In this document: positions 1 to 12,225 of the stretch, in pieces
Layout: each line of letters begins with the position of its first letter
Numbering within the stretch: position 1 is the stretch's first letter
Assembly (NCBI GenBank): GCA_007922305.1
Contig: ML677335.1
Coordinates: 14,661,734-14,725,733 of the forward strand
From: Dermatemys mawii
Taxonomy: Eukaryota > Chordata > Testudines > Dermatemydidae
Reading direction: 5' to 3'
DNA length: 64,000 bases
Program-made: the position numbers and the translations under genes
Notes under the pieces: generated by a model
Seen by the model: only the letters and a program-made list of their open reading frames with translations
What the model was told of the DNA's origin: nothing
The model's database searches: none

Positions 1-585
1 CCAAAAGATGAATATAGCTGAACTGCTCCACAATAGTGATCATAATGTAATTAAATTTAACACTCCTCAAGAGGAGGAACAACAAACTTATCACAGTAGC
101 ATTTAATTTCAAAAAGAGGAACTACACAAAAAATAGAAAGCTAGTTAAATAGAAATTAAGTGTAAAATTCCTGCAAGATGGAGGGAAATTATTCTAAAAA
201 AAACACCATAAATAGAGGCTCAAACTGAACACATACCCCAAATTTTAAAAAAAATTAAACAGTAAGGGGAGCAAAAAATGCCACCATAGCATAACAGTTT
301 AAAAGAGACAGACGCAAAAAGACATCCTTTAAAAACTGGAAGTCAAATCCTACTGAAGAAAACAGAAAGAAGCATTAACTCTGGCAAGTCAATTGTAAAA
401 GTATAATTAGGGAGACCAAAAAAGAATTAAGAGCAACTAGCAAAGGACACACAAAAAAACCATTTTTTTAAGTACATCAGAAGCAGAAAGCCTGCCAAAC
501 AACCAGTGTGGCCTCTGGACAATCAAGGTGCTAAAGGAGCACTCAAGGAAAACAAGGCTGTTGCAGAAAAGCTAAATGAATCTTT

Positions 586-1250
586 GGGTATGGTTACACT
601 TACAAGATTATAGCGCTATTGGTTATAGTGGTCCCCTTATACAGTAATATGTATAGCGCTATTGTATGTCCACACTCAGACGCGCCAGCGGTATAGCATG
701 GCCACATTTGGGGCACTTAATGCGGCATTAAGAGCAGCACATTAGGGCAGGTATCCCAGCATTCAGCTGGGTGCAACGTGCTTTTTAAACGAGGGAGGAC
801 GCGTTGTGTGTATGTGGAGGGAGAGAGACTGGTTCTTCCGTTCTTCTGAAAGCCTGTCAGCGAGCCTCCGTTCACAGAAGGCTTTGTTTTCACACAGGCT
901 CCCTCCTTAAACATTTGCATTGCTTATCTGCCGAGTTAAGAGAGAAACTCTAAAGAGGTACTTCCGCATTCCTCCAGCCAAGTTCAAAAGAAAGGGAAGA
1001 GACGTCAATTGCCTTAAATGGCTCTAGGCATCTCCAGAGATCACTTGTAGCGCAGTGGGTGTCCACATTCTTGCTGTAGCGCTACAGCAGCTGCGCTACA
1101 GCCCTTATTCCCCATGCGGAGGTGGATTACGAGGAGCGCTATAACTCCGCGGTTATAGCGCTCTACGTGCCTTGCCAGTGTGGACGGGGAGGAGGTTATA
1201 GCACTCGTGGGGGCTTTATAGCGCTATGAAGTGCCAGTGCAACCAAGCCC
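586..1250. mobile_element. Palindromic DNA transposon nested in CR1
   Basis: The ends are inverted (GGGTATGGTTACACTTACA on the left; the complement of GGGCTTGGTTGCACTGGCA on the right). Both continue into arms rich in TTATAGCGCTAT-type palindromes. CR1 resumes on both sides (AAATGAATCTTT / GCATCAGCC). No coding domain was recognised, and the target duplication is unclear. Confidence 0.65.
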
Positions 1251-2398
1251 CTAGCATCAGCCTTCACCACAGATGTTGTGAAGTAGGTTCCCACACCTGA
1301 GCCATTCTTCTTAGGTGACAAATCTGAAGAACTGTCCCATATTGAGGTGTCAACAGAGGAAATTTTGGGTGAAAATGGTAAACCTAAACAGTAATAAGTC
1401 ACCAGGACCAGATTGTATTCACTCAATAATTCTGAAGGAACCCAAATATGGAATTGCAGAATTACTAGTAACGGTGATATTTAATCTATTGCTTAAATCA
1501 GCCTCTATACAAGATGACTGAAGGATAGCTAAAACAACATTTTAAAAATGCTCCAGAAGAGATTCTGACAATTACAGACTAGTAAGCCTAACTTCAGTAC
1601 CAAGCAAATTGGTTGAAATTATACCACTGAACAGAATAATCAGACACATAGATGAACGAGATATCATAGGGAAGACTCAACATGTAAAAGTAAAACCATG
1701 CTTCACCGATCTATTAAAATTCTCTGAGGGAGTCAACAAGGGCGATCAAATTGATACAGTGTACTTGAACTTTCAGAAAGCTTTTGAGAAGATCCCACGT
1801 CAAAGGTTCTTTAGCAAAGTAAGCTGTCATGGGATAAGAGAGAAGGACCTCTCATGGTTCAGTAACTAGTTAAACGATAGGAAACAAAAAGAGTAGGAAT
1901 AAATGGTCAGATTTCACAATGGAAAGAGGTAAATAGAAAGGTCCCCCAAGGATCTATACAGACACGTGTCCTGTTCAGTATATTCATAAATGACCTGGAA
2001 AAAAGGAAATGAACCGTGAGGTGGCAAAATTTGCAGATGATACAAAATTAGTCAAGATAGTTAAGCCCAAAGCTGACTCCAAAAAGTTACAAAGGGATCT
2101 CACAAAACTGGGTTACGGGTTTAAAAAAAAAGTTTATAAAAATTAAGTATTGTGTGGAGAAAGTGAAGGAAGTTTTATTTACCCCTTCACCTAACAGAAG
2201 AACCCAGGGGTCACTGAATGAAATTAATAAGTAGTAGGTTTAGAACAAATATAAGGAAGTACTTCTTCACACAACGCACATTCCACCAGTGGAACTCATT
2301 GCTAGGAGATGATGTGAAGGCCAAAACTATAACTGGGTTCAAAGAAGAATTAGATTAGTTCATGGAGGATAGGTCCATCAATGGGTAGTAGTCAAGAT

Positions 2399-2662
2399 CA
2401 GCGGTTTTCAAAACTTATGAGAATCGCGACCCCTTTTTGGTTGTTCGACTGCCGCAGCAGACCCTTGCACGTCCACCGAAAAGCTGTCGAATGCATTACT
2501 TCCGCATTCAGCAGCTTTTCGGCGGACATGCTAAGCGCTCCTGACTGCAGCTGAAGGGAGCGCGTGGTATGTCCGCCGAAAAGCTGCCGAATGTGGAAGT
2601 AATGCATTCGGCGGCTTTTCAGCAGTGCCAGGAGCTCGCGACCCCCGGTTTGAGAACCGCTG
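2399..2662. mobile_element. Non-autonomous hAT MITE
   Basis: The ends are CAGCGGTTTTCAAAACTT and GGTTTGAGAACCGCTG. An 8-bp target duplication flanks it: GTCAAGAT (2391-2398) and GTCAAGAC (2663-2670). The interior has inverted blocks around GCCGAATG...GGAAGTAATGCATTCGG. Confidence 0.85.
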
Positions 2663-2931
2663 GTCAAGACGATCACGAACACAACCCTATGCTGTGTGTG
2701 TCCCTTAACCTTAGTCTGCTAGAAGCTGAGACTGTATGACAGGGGATGAATCACTTGACAAATGCCCCATTTTGTTCATTCCCTCTGAAGCATCTGGCAT
2801 TGGCCACTGTTAGAAGACAGGACACTGGGCTAGATAAACCATTGGTCTGACCCAGTATGGCCATTTTTATTTGATAGCATCTTGACAAATTGCTGAACCC
2901 TGTAATTCATCCAAATGCAAACATTCTAGAC

Positions 2932-3215
2932 CAGGGGTCTCCAAACTTTTTGAGATGAGGGCCATATTAGATTTTTGAAGGGGCTTCGCGGGCCGCAGCC
3001 CCCTCCACCCTTTGCTCCTCCGGCAACTGCCACAACCCTCCCCCACACTTTGCTCCACCAGCGGCACCGTGGGGGCACTCACCCCTCCACCCATAGGGCC
3101 TCCGGCAACAGCTCGCGCAGGGGGGCAGTGGCGGCTTCTCCATGTGCTTGCTCAGCTGGGGCTGTGGGGCCTGACAAATTGACGCCACCCCCAGGCTGTA
3201 GTTTGGAGACCCCTG
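2932..3215. mobile_element. Non-autonomous hAT MITE
   Basis: The ends are CAGGGGTCTCCAAACTTTTT and TAGTTTGGAGACCCCTG. The target duplication is TTCTAGAC (2924-2931) and TTCTAGAT (3216-3223). The interior is GC-rich. Confidence 0.88.
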
Positions 3216-3224
3216 TTCTAGATG

Positions 3225-3600
3225 AACAGCACACCTTGAGAGGCAGAACAGATGTTAGCACCTGAACCACTAACGGAAGAGGAAACAAAAAGAGTAGTGA
3301 AGCAGTTGAAATTGGGAAAGCTACAGAAACAGACAATAAAACATTTGAGATGCTAAAGTTGACTGGACAAATGTTATCAAAATGCTAGGAAAAGAATATA
3401 TAAAAAGGTATGGGAACAAGAGGAGGTTCCAGATAACTGGCTAAAAGGCAACAGCTGTACCAGTCTTGAACAAAGGTATAATCTCATCATCAGTCCCAGA
3501 AACAAATCACAATGAAAATAACTGTCAAAAGATTATGGCCCATTTCAGAGGAAGCAATAGGTGAGGAACAGTGTGGCTTTCTAACCAGGCCTAAATTGCA
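3225..3600 (+). mobile_element. RTE/BovB-like LINE remnant (RT N-terminal region)
   Basis: Frame-shifted translation gives EEETKRVVKQLKLGKATETD and later EEAIGEEQCGF, matching the order of RTE-type RT blocks (EEVxxAVKQLKNGKAPG ... EEQCGF). Heavily decayed. Confidence 0.5.
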
Positions 3601-6229
3601 TTGATTAGATGGTTATTTATATAAGATCTTAAATGTGCAAGTTGCTACAGACTGACTTCATAAACAAAATAGCAAATAGTTCATACTGAATATATTGTAT
3701 CAAACATTTTGGTTAAAATGTAAAAAAGCAAGCCCAAAAAAGGCTGAGAATTGGTGAGAGAATCTGACCCAAGATGAAGAATTTGAGGGTATTCAGAAGT
3801 GGAAGTGGGAGAGGGGTAGTAAAAAGAACTGTGCAGAACTTTCTTCTTTAGTTAGATTCTAAAGGAGAACTTTATTATTCAGCGTAATCCTCCTAAAACA
3901 ACTGCTTGTAACATTAGATCTTTGACAAACCCAACATATCTACAAGACTCACCACTTTACAAAACTTAGCCACGCGTACAAAAAAATAAATGCTCATGAG
4001 TGCCAGCAAAAATTACATAAAAATATAATTTACTTATTGTTTGCTATCTTGCAGAATTCTGAACATACTTTATTATTAGTAAAACCAACACTGCAGGTAA
4101 ATCATTTTCAGTATTAAAGCTACAGGTTTTTTGGCTTTGCCAATGTAGGTATTTATAATTATGATTCAATATAATTCAGAAACAAGTGGTGTTAATTTTA
4201 TTTTAAAATTTGAAACCCTCTGCATCAACTTTTAAACAAGTTGAACACAAAATCTATCATATTACAAAGTGTTGTCATATTAGCATACAGCAGCCCACAG
4301 CCTGTTGCAGGCTCTTCTAGATGGAATAGTGGCTGAGAGCACAAACCTGTCCATTACCAGCAGCATGCTACGCATTTGTAGATACAGTAACCATTAAATC
4401 AATCTCTGTCTAGTACGAGTTTAATGGCAATATTTTCCATTAAACTTTCTATTTTATTAAAACATTACCACAAAGTAGATATGAATGTGTGTATTTTTAA
4501 ATGAAATGCTATCAAAAGGAAATTAGAAACAAATATCATCCCAGAATGTGATAGCTCAAGTGCTCTGAAAGTATTTATAACAGGTGACTTAGAAAATAAC
4601 CTGGAATGACCCTGGCAGTGAACCTGATTTATTTCCAGCTCAGTGCAACAGGAGTTGCACTGCAGGCAATGTAGAGTGAATGGCCTTTCTTGTGGACTTT
4701 CCCATCCTGGACCCACACAGAGCTGGGGGCTACTAATGCCACCGAGCCTAAAGTGACACCCGACCTCATGTACTGTTGAGTCCTACCCAGGATGAAGCCC
4801 TTATAAGCCAGAAAGAAATGACCAATAGAGAAAAGGAGCCCTGTTCCTAGAGATGCCTTGATATCTATACCACTAAGTGACCTTTTGTTTGCCCTACGAG
4901 AGAGAGGATTTCAGTGCTCGGAGCAAGGTAAGAAGGATGTGGTTAGATGGTCTAATGGAGAGATTAATGGGATAGAGAATAACTACATATAAAGGGTTAG
5001 GCTTAGGGTTAGATGACAATTGTGAGAGAGAGATGGAAAGAGTTAGTGAGAACCTGGGCAAGACTTGGAGGTGGGAATGTGGGATGCATAAGAAGGAGAT
5101 TGTTGTTTTTTTTTAAATGGAAGATGAGTGGAGAAAAGATTTCATGTGAAAGTGTTATTCATGCTCTTGTTTTTGGTCTATTAGCCATATAGGACTCACA
5201 GGACACTATACAGGCAGATCTCTGTTCTGCCGGGAGCCTTCCTGAAGTCAGGGGCATTACTCACATACATAAAGTTGAACCCAAGCACATATGCAAAACT
5301 GGGACCTAAAAGATCATTACTAATTTGCTACAGCTAGTTTATTGCTTTCTCTTCCTGTAATAGATCATGATAAACCTTTACTTATGTTTCACTGTCATGT
5401 TTTCTCTTTCCCTTCATCTTTTTTGTCCTACCCTCTCTATCTTCTCCCCCATATTTTCTCCCCAAATTCTCAAATCTCCAATCAAATTCTCTTTTTCTGT
5501 CAAATCCATCAGCAAACCCACACCCATTCATTTACCCGATTCCAAACTCCATTAGCCTATCCACCCAGTTGTTCATACACAATGCTTGAAAAACATAAAA
5601 TAGACGGATGACTAAGAGGTAAGGGGTCTAAAGTGAGAAGTCAAGTCTCCTTCCTAATCCCCATCCTCGATAAAGGGAAAGGTGCTGGGGGGGGGGGGGG
5701 GGGAGGGGAAGGGGGCAGAGTCTAGCGTGGTGTTCCAGCATTCTATTTGTGAGCTCCATCTTTTGTAGTTTCCAGCTAGTAGGTGTCTGAAATTTGAAGC
5801 ATGTTCTGGCTGCTGCAAAGCAGCACTCTCTCTGTTCTCCCTGCTCCTACCATCTCCTGCTGTAAGGCTGGTAGCATGGAGAAAGGCACTGCTAATTTAC
5901 CCTCCGTTCTGTTCTGGGTCCCTCTCCTCCAGTGAAAGACTGTTTACTTTTTTCAGCTTTCTAAAGAAGAAACTGACCTGGTTCTTGTCCCTTTCATTAC
6001 TGCCCACTGGCTCCCAACAGAAGGACTGAGTTGTGACAAGTTCTGGTAAATTTTCACTCTACTGCAGGTTAGCAGATGAATCAGTAGCCAAAGCAGCACT
6101 GGAGTTATCAGTCTAAAAAACCTCAGAAAAGCACTGAACTAGCTTATATTTGGCAAGTTCTCTTTGTAATTATGATGAATAGATTTTTTTTCCACCCCAA
6201 ATGAAACTTTACATTCCATAAAAGCTGAT
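3601..6229. other. IDE intron 1, unassigned sequence
   Basis: AT-rich DNA in which I recognise no gene or repeat family, apart from a 17-base G run at 5687-5703 and a short degenerate TTAGGG-like stretch near 4993-5012. Confidence 0.5.
5687..5703 (+). repeat. Homopolymer G run
   Basis: Seventeen consecutive G, followed by more G-rich sequence to 5717. A possible quadruplex former and a likely site of sequencing error. Confidence 0.9.
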
Positions 6230-6680
6230 GATACTTGCCGAAAAGTATTTCCTACTCACTCACGTGGATTTTTAAGGATCTGCCAACCATTTCACACACT
6301 AAACTTTCTCTAGATATTCTTTGGCTTCCTGTTTTCTACCATATCAACTTCAAGCTCCGTGCCTTCACTTGCACAACCTTGCTCCAGACTGGATCTGTTC
6401 TCATTTCCCCCTACTCCTTCCACTCTTGGGTCTATACCTTCTCTTGAAACAATCATCCACTTCTCATTAGCCAAATGCCCTCTCTCCCTTCCTTTAAATC
6501 CCTCCTTAAGACTCACTTCCTCTATTAATCTTTTGTAAGTTGCACTTGAACAGTTGTTCCATGTTTTTTCATGTGTGTTCAAGTGTAAGTTCTTCTGTGG
6601 AAACAGAATATACTTTTTTGTGCTCTAAAAGTACTTTATATACTTATGGTGCTACATAAATAACTATGAATTATAACTTT
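6230..6680 (+). mobile_element. L2-like LINE 3' end
   Basis: Translation includes ILWLPVFYHINFKLRAFT, resembling the C-terminal RT motif of L2/CR1-group LINEs (LHWLPVxxRIDFKLLLLT). It is followed by the typical tail in which the last bases before ATAAAT read GGTGCTACATAAATAA. Confidence 0.65.
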
Positions 6681-7500
6681 ACACCTAAAATTTGACACAT
6701 TATTGACAGCAATCACCCAACATTATTTAAAGGAAAACAGCTGTGTTAGACAAAATCTACTTTCCAGATAAAAGATTGGTAACTAGCCTCTCTCAATAAA
6801 GGTGTTTGAAGTTTGCTATCTAAACTATAGAACTCACAAAGTATTAATATTAATTCCATGCCATGCTACCCAGCAATTATCTTGTTATACAGTGAAAAAG
6901 CCCTTCCCATCAACAGTCCCATAAATACTAACACTGACAACTGAAAAACTAGTCTCTGTTGAAACATATATCCTGTTTACTCTGTAGACAGATGTAACAA
7001 GTTATGCAACATTAAATATTACAATTTGGCAAAACACAGTTCATATAGGGAAAATAATGTTAATACCGCAATAGTTCACAGTGTGTCCTGAACCCTGATT
7101 TTTATAAGAGTGCAGTTGTCAGTATAAGAAATAAGACTCCAATCCTACGGAATATCATTTTTTCTAAATGTTGACCTATTTGGAATCAAATAATCAGAGG
7201 AAATAAATATGTTTACAAATGTTTTACAACATGGTGAGGTGCAGTATTAAGGCCTTCACGATGAGTTCAACAATACAAGGTATGTTACCCGCTGGAATCT
7301 ACCCCAGCAGAATACACACAAGACCAGAGCAGAGATGTGATCTGGTCGCACATTTAGCTAGCTGGCTGCCGTTTTCCAGCACTCCCAAAACTACTCTTTT
7401 CGCCACGGCTACCGCGTGCCCTCAAGACGTCCCAACCTCCCCTCTTGCCCCGCAGCATGATAAATCCCACTCAGTCTGCAGACACATTTCGGGGAGGATG
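6681..7500. other. IDE intron 1 proximal part, unassigned
   Basis: No repeat or conserved exon recognised. Composition changes from AT-rich to GC-rich after about 7300, towards the CpG island. Confidence 0.4.
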
Positions 7501-8330
7501 TTACCACCCTAATCCCCTCCCTCCAGGAGACTCTATTCCCCCTGCGCCTCCATCCCTTTCAGTAGCAGGCGGACACATTAATGCTGATTCACGAGTTCCC
7601 AGATCACACTCAGCCTGTTACACATACACAACAACGGGGGGCACCAACACATCTCCTGCCACCCGGTAGCCTCTTACACAACAGGAAAGGCCCACAACAA
7701 CCCCACCCCCGAACGGGACGCGGGGGTCCCCACCACAGCCCCGCACTCGACAACCATACCCGGGCAGACGGAGCCGCTGCTGCAGAGGAGGAGGCCGGGA
7801 GGCACCGGGGCTCACCAAGGAGGTCAGAGTCCTACTGAGAAGAAGCAGCAGCCGCTGCCGCATATCCCGGCCCTGCTGCCAGAGACCAACCTCCGCTCGC
7901 TTCCTTCCCTCCGCCCGCCCCTTTCAGGGGAAGCTGCCCCTCTGCCCCCTGGCCGGCGGAGGCGCCATCTTCCTGCCTGCTCACCACTCACCGGCCAATC
8001 CCTCCCCAACGCCCTCAGGCTGCTCGCCTCCCAGTGGAGCTGCCGCTGCTGCGCTGGCTCCGGCCGGGCCTACGACCAAGGCCGCGCTCCGGGAACCTAC
8101 CTGACACGGCTGGGGGTGTCGCTGCTGCGAAGCGGGCCTGCGGGAGGGGAGAGAGCCGGCGCCTCTGGGAGGAGGAGCGGGTTCCGGAGCCGGGGAAGCC
8201 GAGGGCTGCCCGGAATCCAGGAAGCGCTGCTGAGGCGCGGAGCAAGGGGCCCCTAGCACGGCCACTCACGCTGCGGGTGTGTAACACTCACGCTGTGCGG
8301 CGGAGCCGCAGTCCCGTTCTCGCACGCGCC
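7500..8330. promoter_or_regulatory. CpG island, likely IDE promoter and 5'UTR
   Basis: Very GC-rich and CpG-dense from about 7680 to 8330, with AT-rich DNA on both sides. It covers the probable IDE exon 1, so transcription should start leftwards from roughly 7880-8060. Long open frames on both strands here are a side effect of composition. Confidence 0.75.
7760..7863 (-). CDS. IDE: Probable IDE exon 1 (N-terminal leader), rest outside window
   Basis: IDE is a zinc metalloprotease that degrades insulin, amyloid-beta and other peptides. An ATG on the minus strand at 7863 opens MRQRLLLLLSRTL, followed by a PPP-containing stretch ending LRLP and two bases of a Gly codon. This resembles the human IDE leader (MRYRLAWLLHPAL, then GARLPPPERLCG), which acts as a mitochondrial presequence when translation starts at Met1. 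The preferred donor is GTATGG at 7759. A second donor, GTGAGC, lies at 7815 and would shorten the exon to 16 codons. The identification rests on this weak leader similarity, a CpG-rich promoter, and the human gene order, where IDE is head to head with KIF11. No exon 2 was found in 1-7759. Confidence 0.62.
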
Positions 8331-9794
8331 AGGCATGTGACTGTCGATGTGTGTGCACACACCCGGCGCTGTGTGTGTAACGGCAACTCGCTATGAGGCG
8401 ACGGATTCGCACGTTTGTAGGTAACTATCGCTTCTTCACTGTATGTGTGACACTCGCACACGTGTGCTCACTTCTGCCGTGTCACACACTCACCGCATGT
8501 ATCACCGGTACTCTATGCGCGATCCTCCGACCAGTTCAGTGCGTTCAACTCTCCTTCTCTGTGACTGCCAGTTCACAGATTTCACAGCGTTTTCTGGCGA
8601 TGTCTTTGTTTTTGTGCTGGTAAAAGTCAGTGCAAATGATCATTTATCATTTTATTCCATCAGCTGCCATGATATTTAGTATAACTTCAAATGTCTTAAT
8701 GAAATAGCAAAATCTCCAGGGAGAAACTTTGAACAAGGAGGTCCCATTAAGGAGTCTGCTTTTTCCAACAGTCCTCTTATATAAGAGTTTTGGAGCAGGA
8801 GGTCTCTGCTTTTTCAGATTCATAGTCTTTTTATAAGATCTAGTGTAGTTTTTGGAGAATAAGAGGGCTTCCATTATAACCCCTTGTTTTCACTTGCTCA
8901 TAACTTTCTGGAGGAAAAAAAATCTAAGGTGTAACTTTACCTGCTTGCTCTCCTTTTTTGGGAAAGTTAGAAGATCAGGACCCAATATGAAAGATGCTAA
9001 GCATCCTCCCTTCCTGTTAAAGACAGCTGATCCAGTGTTAGTGTTAGAGAAATTTACCAAATAATTCCTAAGAGTACGCAAGGTTTCTAATGTTCTATGT
9101 TAATATGTTTTGGATCAAAATGTGTCTTTATGGAATTCTATGTTTGGTTTCTTTTGAGTATCATATGTCCCTGTCTCATATTTCTCTAAACCTCAAAGAA
9201 AATATTAAAACAGACAAAAAAAGTAAGTAAAAAATCTCAGTTTATATTTATGTAGCACCAAATTGTGGTCTAGCAAGACCCACCCTTATGTGCCTGCACT
9301 ACCTACCTCACAGGACAGGAATAGAAGTGGACTCCATAGAGCTACTCCTTCTTCCCAGTGCAGGACTGTGTTTTCTCTAGGAAAAAAGTTACCTGACTCA
9401 AGTTAATTAACACCAGGTAAAATTTCAGCCAAGACAAGGCAGTTTGTTGTTTCACACACATTAGTCTTTAACTTCATCTGGGAGGTTAGGGAAGGGTGAA
9501 CCACAACATTAGGTTCCCTGTTCTTAGAACTAGTCACAACATAAAGTGCAAGGGTTGGGTGATGGCCTGGCAAGCCATCACCATAAAACCTTCCCTCATG
9601 AGACACAGAAGAAAGGACATAAAAAGTTTGGTCGTTTCATGTGCTACTCCCAATAGAACCAAGCATCAGGATTCATCTAAATCTTCTACTACATGCAAAG
9701 GATTCAGACCATATGTTGGTGGGTTTTCCATAAATAAGAAATTGGGGAAAGCAACTGATATAAAGAGAGTGTGTCATCTTCTGCACTGAGCACA
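8331..9794. other. Intergenic between IDE and KIF11, unassigned
   Basis: Starts with CA/TG-rich sequence (8340-8460) at the island edge, then AT-rich DNA. No gene or repeat family recognised. Confidence 0.4.
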
Positions 9795-11404
9795 GGATCA
9801 TGGAATGTTTCATCATTAATAGTCATCAGAAAAACAACTCTCCTGGCTTAAGAATTGGAAAGGTTTAATGTTGATATACATGTCATACAGGAAACATTGT
9901 GGAATTTGAACACTGAGAATAGAGCTCTGACTGATAGTAGTCAGACCTTTCAATTGTTGCATGCCTGGGATACATCTGATAGGCATGCCAGAGTTGCTCT
10001 GATTCTGTCCACACAGGGTGCAACCTATATTACTGGCTTGGCAAGCTTATTCTCCATATTTGATTGCTGCCATTTTCTGTCTGAAGATAAGATGAGGAAG
10101 ACTTTGTAGCACCTTAGAGACTAACCAGTTTATTTACAAAGTCTTCCTTGTCTTATTTACGGATATAGACTAACATGGCTGCTAATCTTAAACCTGTCTG
10201 GAGATAGGCTGTGCAGTAGTTAGTGCATATGCTCCACGTGATGCAAGGGTCTGATGTTGACAAAGGTTTTTTATGACGTTAGATGACATTGTATCTAGTA
10301 TGTCACCCCAACTTCATATGGGCATCTTAGGAAACATGAACACAAGAACTGGCCATAATAGAACTGGACTTGAACTGGCATTGGGATGACGCAGTTTAAC
10401 AGAGGAGAGATCAGGTAATGGTGTGTGTCTATTAGAATTTGCTGCCACACATCAACTGTTTCTTAACAGCTACCTGGTTTCAGCATAAGTACTGCCATAA
10501 GTGTACATTTTGATATACTTTGGGCAACAGTGCAGCCTTGGATCACTGTCTAGTTCCAAAACCTGTGATTAAACTTTAATCCAGGATATTTTAGGAGTGC
10601 TGATCTTGCTCTGGGGTCTAATTATTGACTTCTAATAGCAACAGGGATGTTGCAGAGGTGGGTATCTATTACATCCAGATGCTTCAGTGGTGATAAACTT
10701 TGTGATGAACCAATCGTTACAAGATATTAATTTCCAATAAATATACTATATTGGATGACAAGCTGTCTAGTGTGAAGGAAGAATGGACTTATTTTGGATT
10801 CTACCAAAGAGATTTCTGGAGAACCACTCAGATTAAGGAGAATGCAAAAGCAACATTGGATACAAATGATACCATCAAATTGTGAGACATAAAAGGAGAG
10901 GTGCAGTGGAGAATGGTTGTACTGAGTCAGAGCCATTGACGAGAGGAGGAAATGGGAAGTAGAGGAAAAACAATGAATAAGTAGAGACCCTATCAGAATC
11001 ATCATAACCAATGGTGGCATAATATAGTGCAGTGCATCGAGTAAACCTCTGAAAGGCATGACCAAAAAATGGGGTTTGAGATTTTGAAGGACATAATTGG
11101 ATGTCCATTCTTCTGGCATCTGCGAGTTTAAGGACAAACATGGAAAATAGTGACAGGAATCAATGAACATCTTAACAATTGGCATGGGTGTTTTTGTGAA
11201 TTAATTAACAGATCCCCACCAAGATGTGAACTACAACTTCTCCAAAAACATACCCAGCAAAAAATTCACTGGTACCATTAGAGGAAGTGATGCATGCAGT
11301 GAAACAGTTATGAAATGATAAAGCAGCTGGTCTTGACAATATTTCATCAGAACTCGTAAAGAGGTATGGATTTAGTTCATGGTTTCATGGAGTTGTCTGA
11401 AAAG
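9795..11404 (+). mobile_element. RTE-like LINE remnant, endonuclease to early RT
   Basis: Translated fragments match the order of an apurinic endonuclease and RT start: SWNVSSL near 9800, FNVDIHVIQETLWN (about 9860), then VVSAYAPRDA (about 10220), and EEVMHAVKQL with NISSEL (about 11280-11350). Many stops and frame shifts. Interrupted by a SINE at 10090-10193 and cut at its right side by the foldback element. Confidence 0.6.
10090..10193 (+). mobile_element. SINE copy with inverted 5' part
   Basis: Flanked by a 13-bp target duplication with one mismatch: CTGTCTGAAGATA (10077-10089) and CTGTCTGGAGATA (10194-10206). The left half (AGCACCTTAGAGACTAACC) is antisense and the right half (GATATAGACTAACATGGCTG) is sense, relative to the copy at 49579-49821. 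Confidence 0.75.
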
Positions 11405-11778
11405 TAGAGCTGTCGAGCAATTAAAAAATTGTGATTACTTGTGTGATTAATCGCACTGTTGAAAGAATACCATTTTTATAAATATTTTTGGATACTCTCT
11501 ACATTTTCAAATATATCAATTTCAGTTATAACACTGACTATAATGTTCATGCTCACTTTATATGTATTCTTATTACAAATAGTTGCACTGTAAAAACAAA
11601 ATAAATAGTATTTTTTTAGTTCACCTAATACAAGTACTGTAGTGCAATCTCTTTATCATGAACGTTTGACTTACAAATGAAGAATTAAGTACCAGAAAAG
11701 CTGCATTCAAAAATAAAACAAAATAAAAGTTTAGAGCCTACAAGTCCACTCAGTCCTATTTCTTGTCCAGTCAACCAC

Positions 11779-12225
11779 TCAAACAAGTTTGTTTACATTT
11801 GCAGGAGATAATGCTGCCTGCTTCTTATTCACGTCACCCAAAAGTGAGAACAGGTATTCACATGGCACTGTTGTAGCTGGCGTTACAAGATACATACATG
11901 CCAGATGCACTAAAGATTCATATTCCCATCATGCTTCAAGCACTATTCCAGAGGACATGCATCCATGCTGACGACAGATTCTGCTCGATAACAGTCCAAA
12001 GCAGTGGGGACCAATGCATGTTCTTTTTCATCATCTGAATCAGATGCCACCAGAAAGTTGATTTTCTTTTTTGGTGGTTCTGGTTCTGTAGTTTCCACAT
12101 CAGAGTGTTACTCTTTTAAGACTTCTGAAAGCATGCTCCACACCTCATCCCTCTCAGATTTTGGAAGGCACTTCAGATTCTTAAACCTTGGATCAAGTGC
12201 TGTAGCTATCTTTAGAAATCTCATT
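11779..12225 (-). pseudogene. hAT transposase C-terminal part, decayed
   Basis: Minus-strand translation with frame breaks shows IATALDPRFKNLKCLPKSE and ERDEVWSML (about 12120-12210), an acidic spacer, SMDACPLE, and then the dimerisation domain ESLVHLACMYLVTPATTVPC, LFSLLGDVNKKQAALSPANV and a stop at about 11779. The ALDPRFK and PATxVPCExLFS blocks are characteristic of hAT (ZBED/Charlie-type) transposases. In-frame stops make it non-functional. Confidence 0.75.

Larger units (their letters stand above)
1..2870 (+). mobile_element. CR1 LINE, decayed, sense strand, with nested insertions
   Basis: Matches the turtle/crocodilian CR1 pattern from within ORF2 to the 3' end. RT traces include NSNKSPGPD (about 1390), YLNFQKAFEKIPR (about 1760, where the usual catalytic Asp is Asn), FINDL (about 1985) and FADD (2030-2041). 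It has stops and a deletion near 2105-2150. Two elements are nested in it: 586-1250 and 2399-2662. The 3' end is recognisable by TGGTCTGACCCAGTATGG near 2850. Confidence 0.9.

Noticed and set aside
4993..5012. Interstitial telomere-like sequence (AGGGTTAGGCTTAGGGTTAG)
   Set aside because: Only three imperfect units, which is compatible with chance in AT-rich DNA.
1..7757. Search for IDE exon 2 on the minus strand
   Set aside because: No frame resembling the region after the leader was found. Intron 1 presumably extends beyond the window.
10727..11185. 152-codon minus-strand frame
   Set aside because: It lies antisense to the RTE-like LINE remnant and has no recognisable domain.
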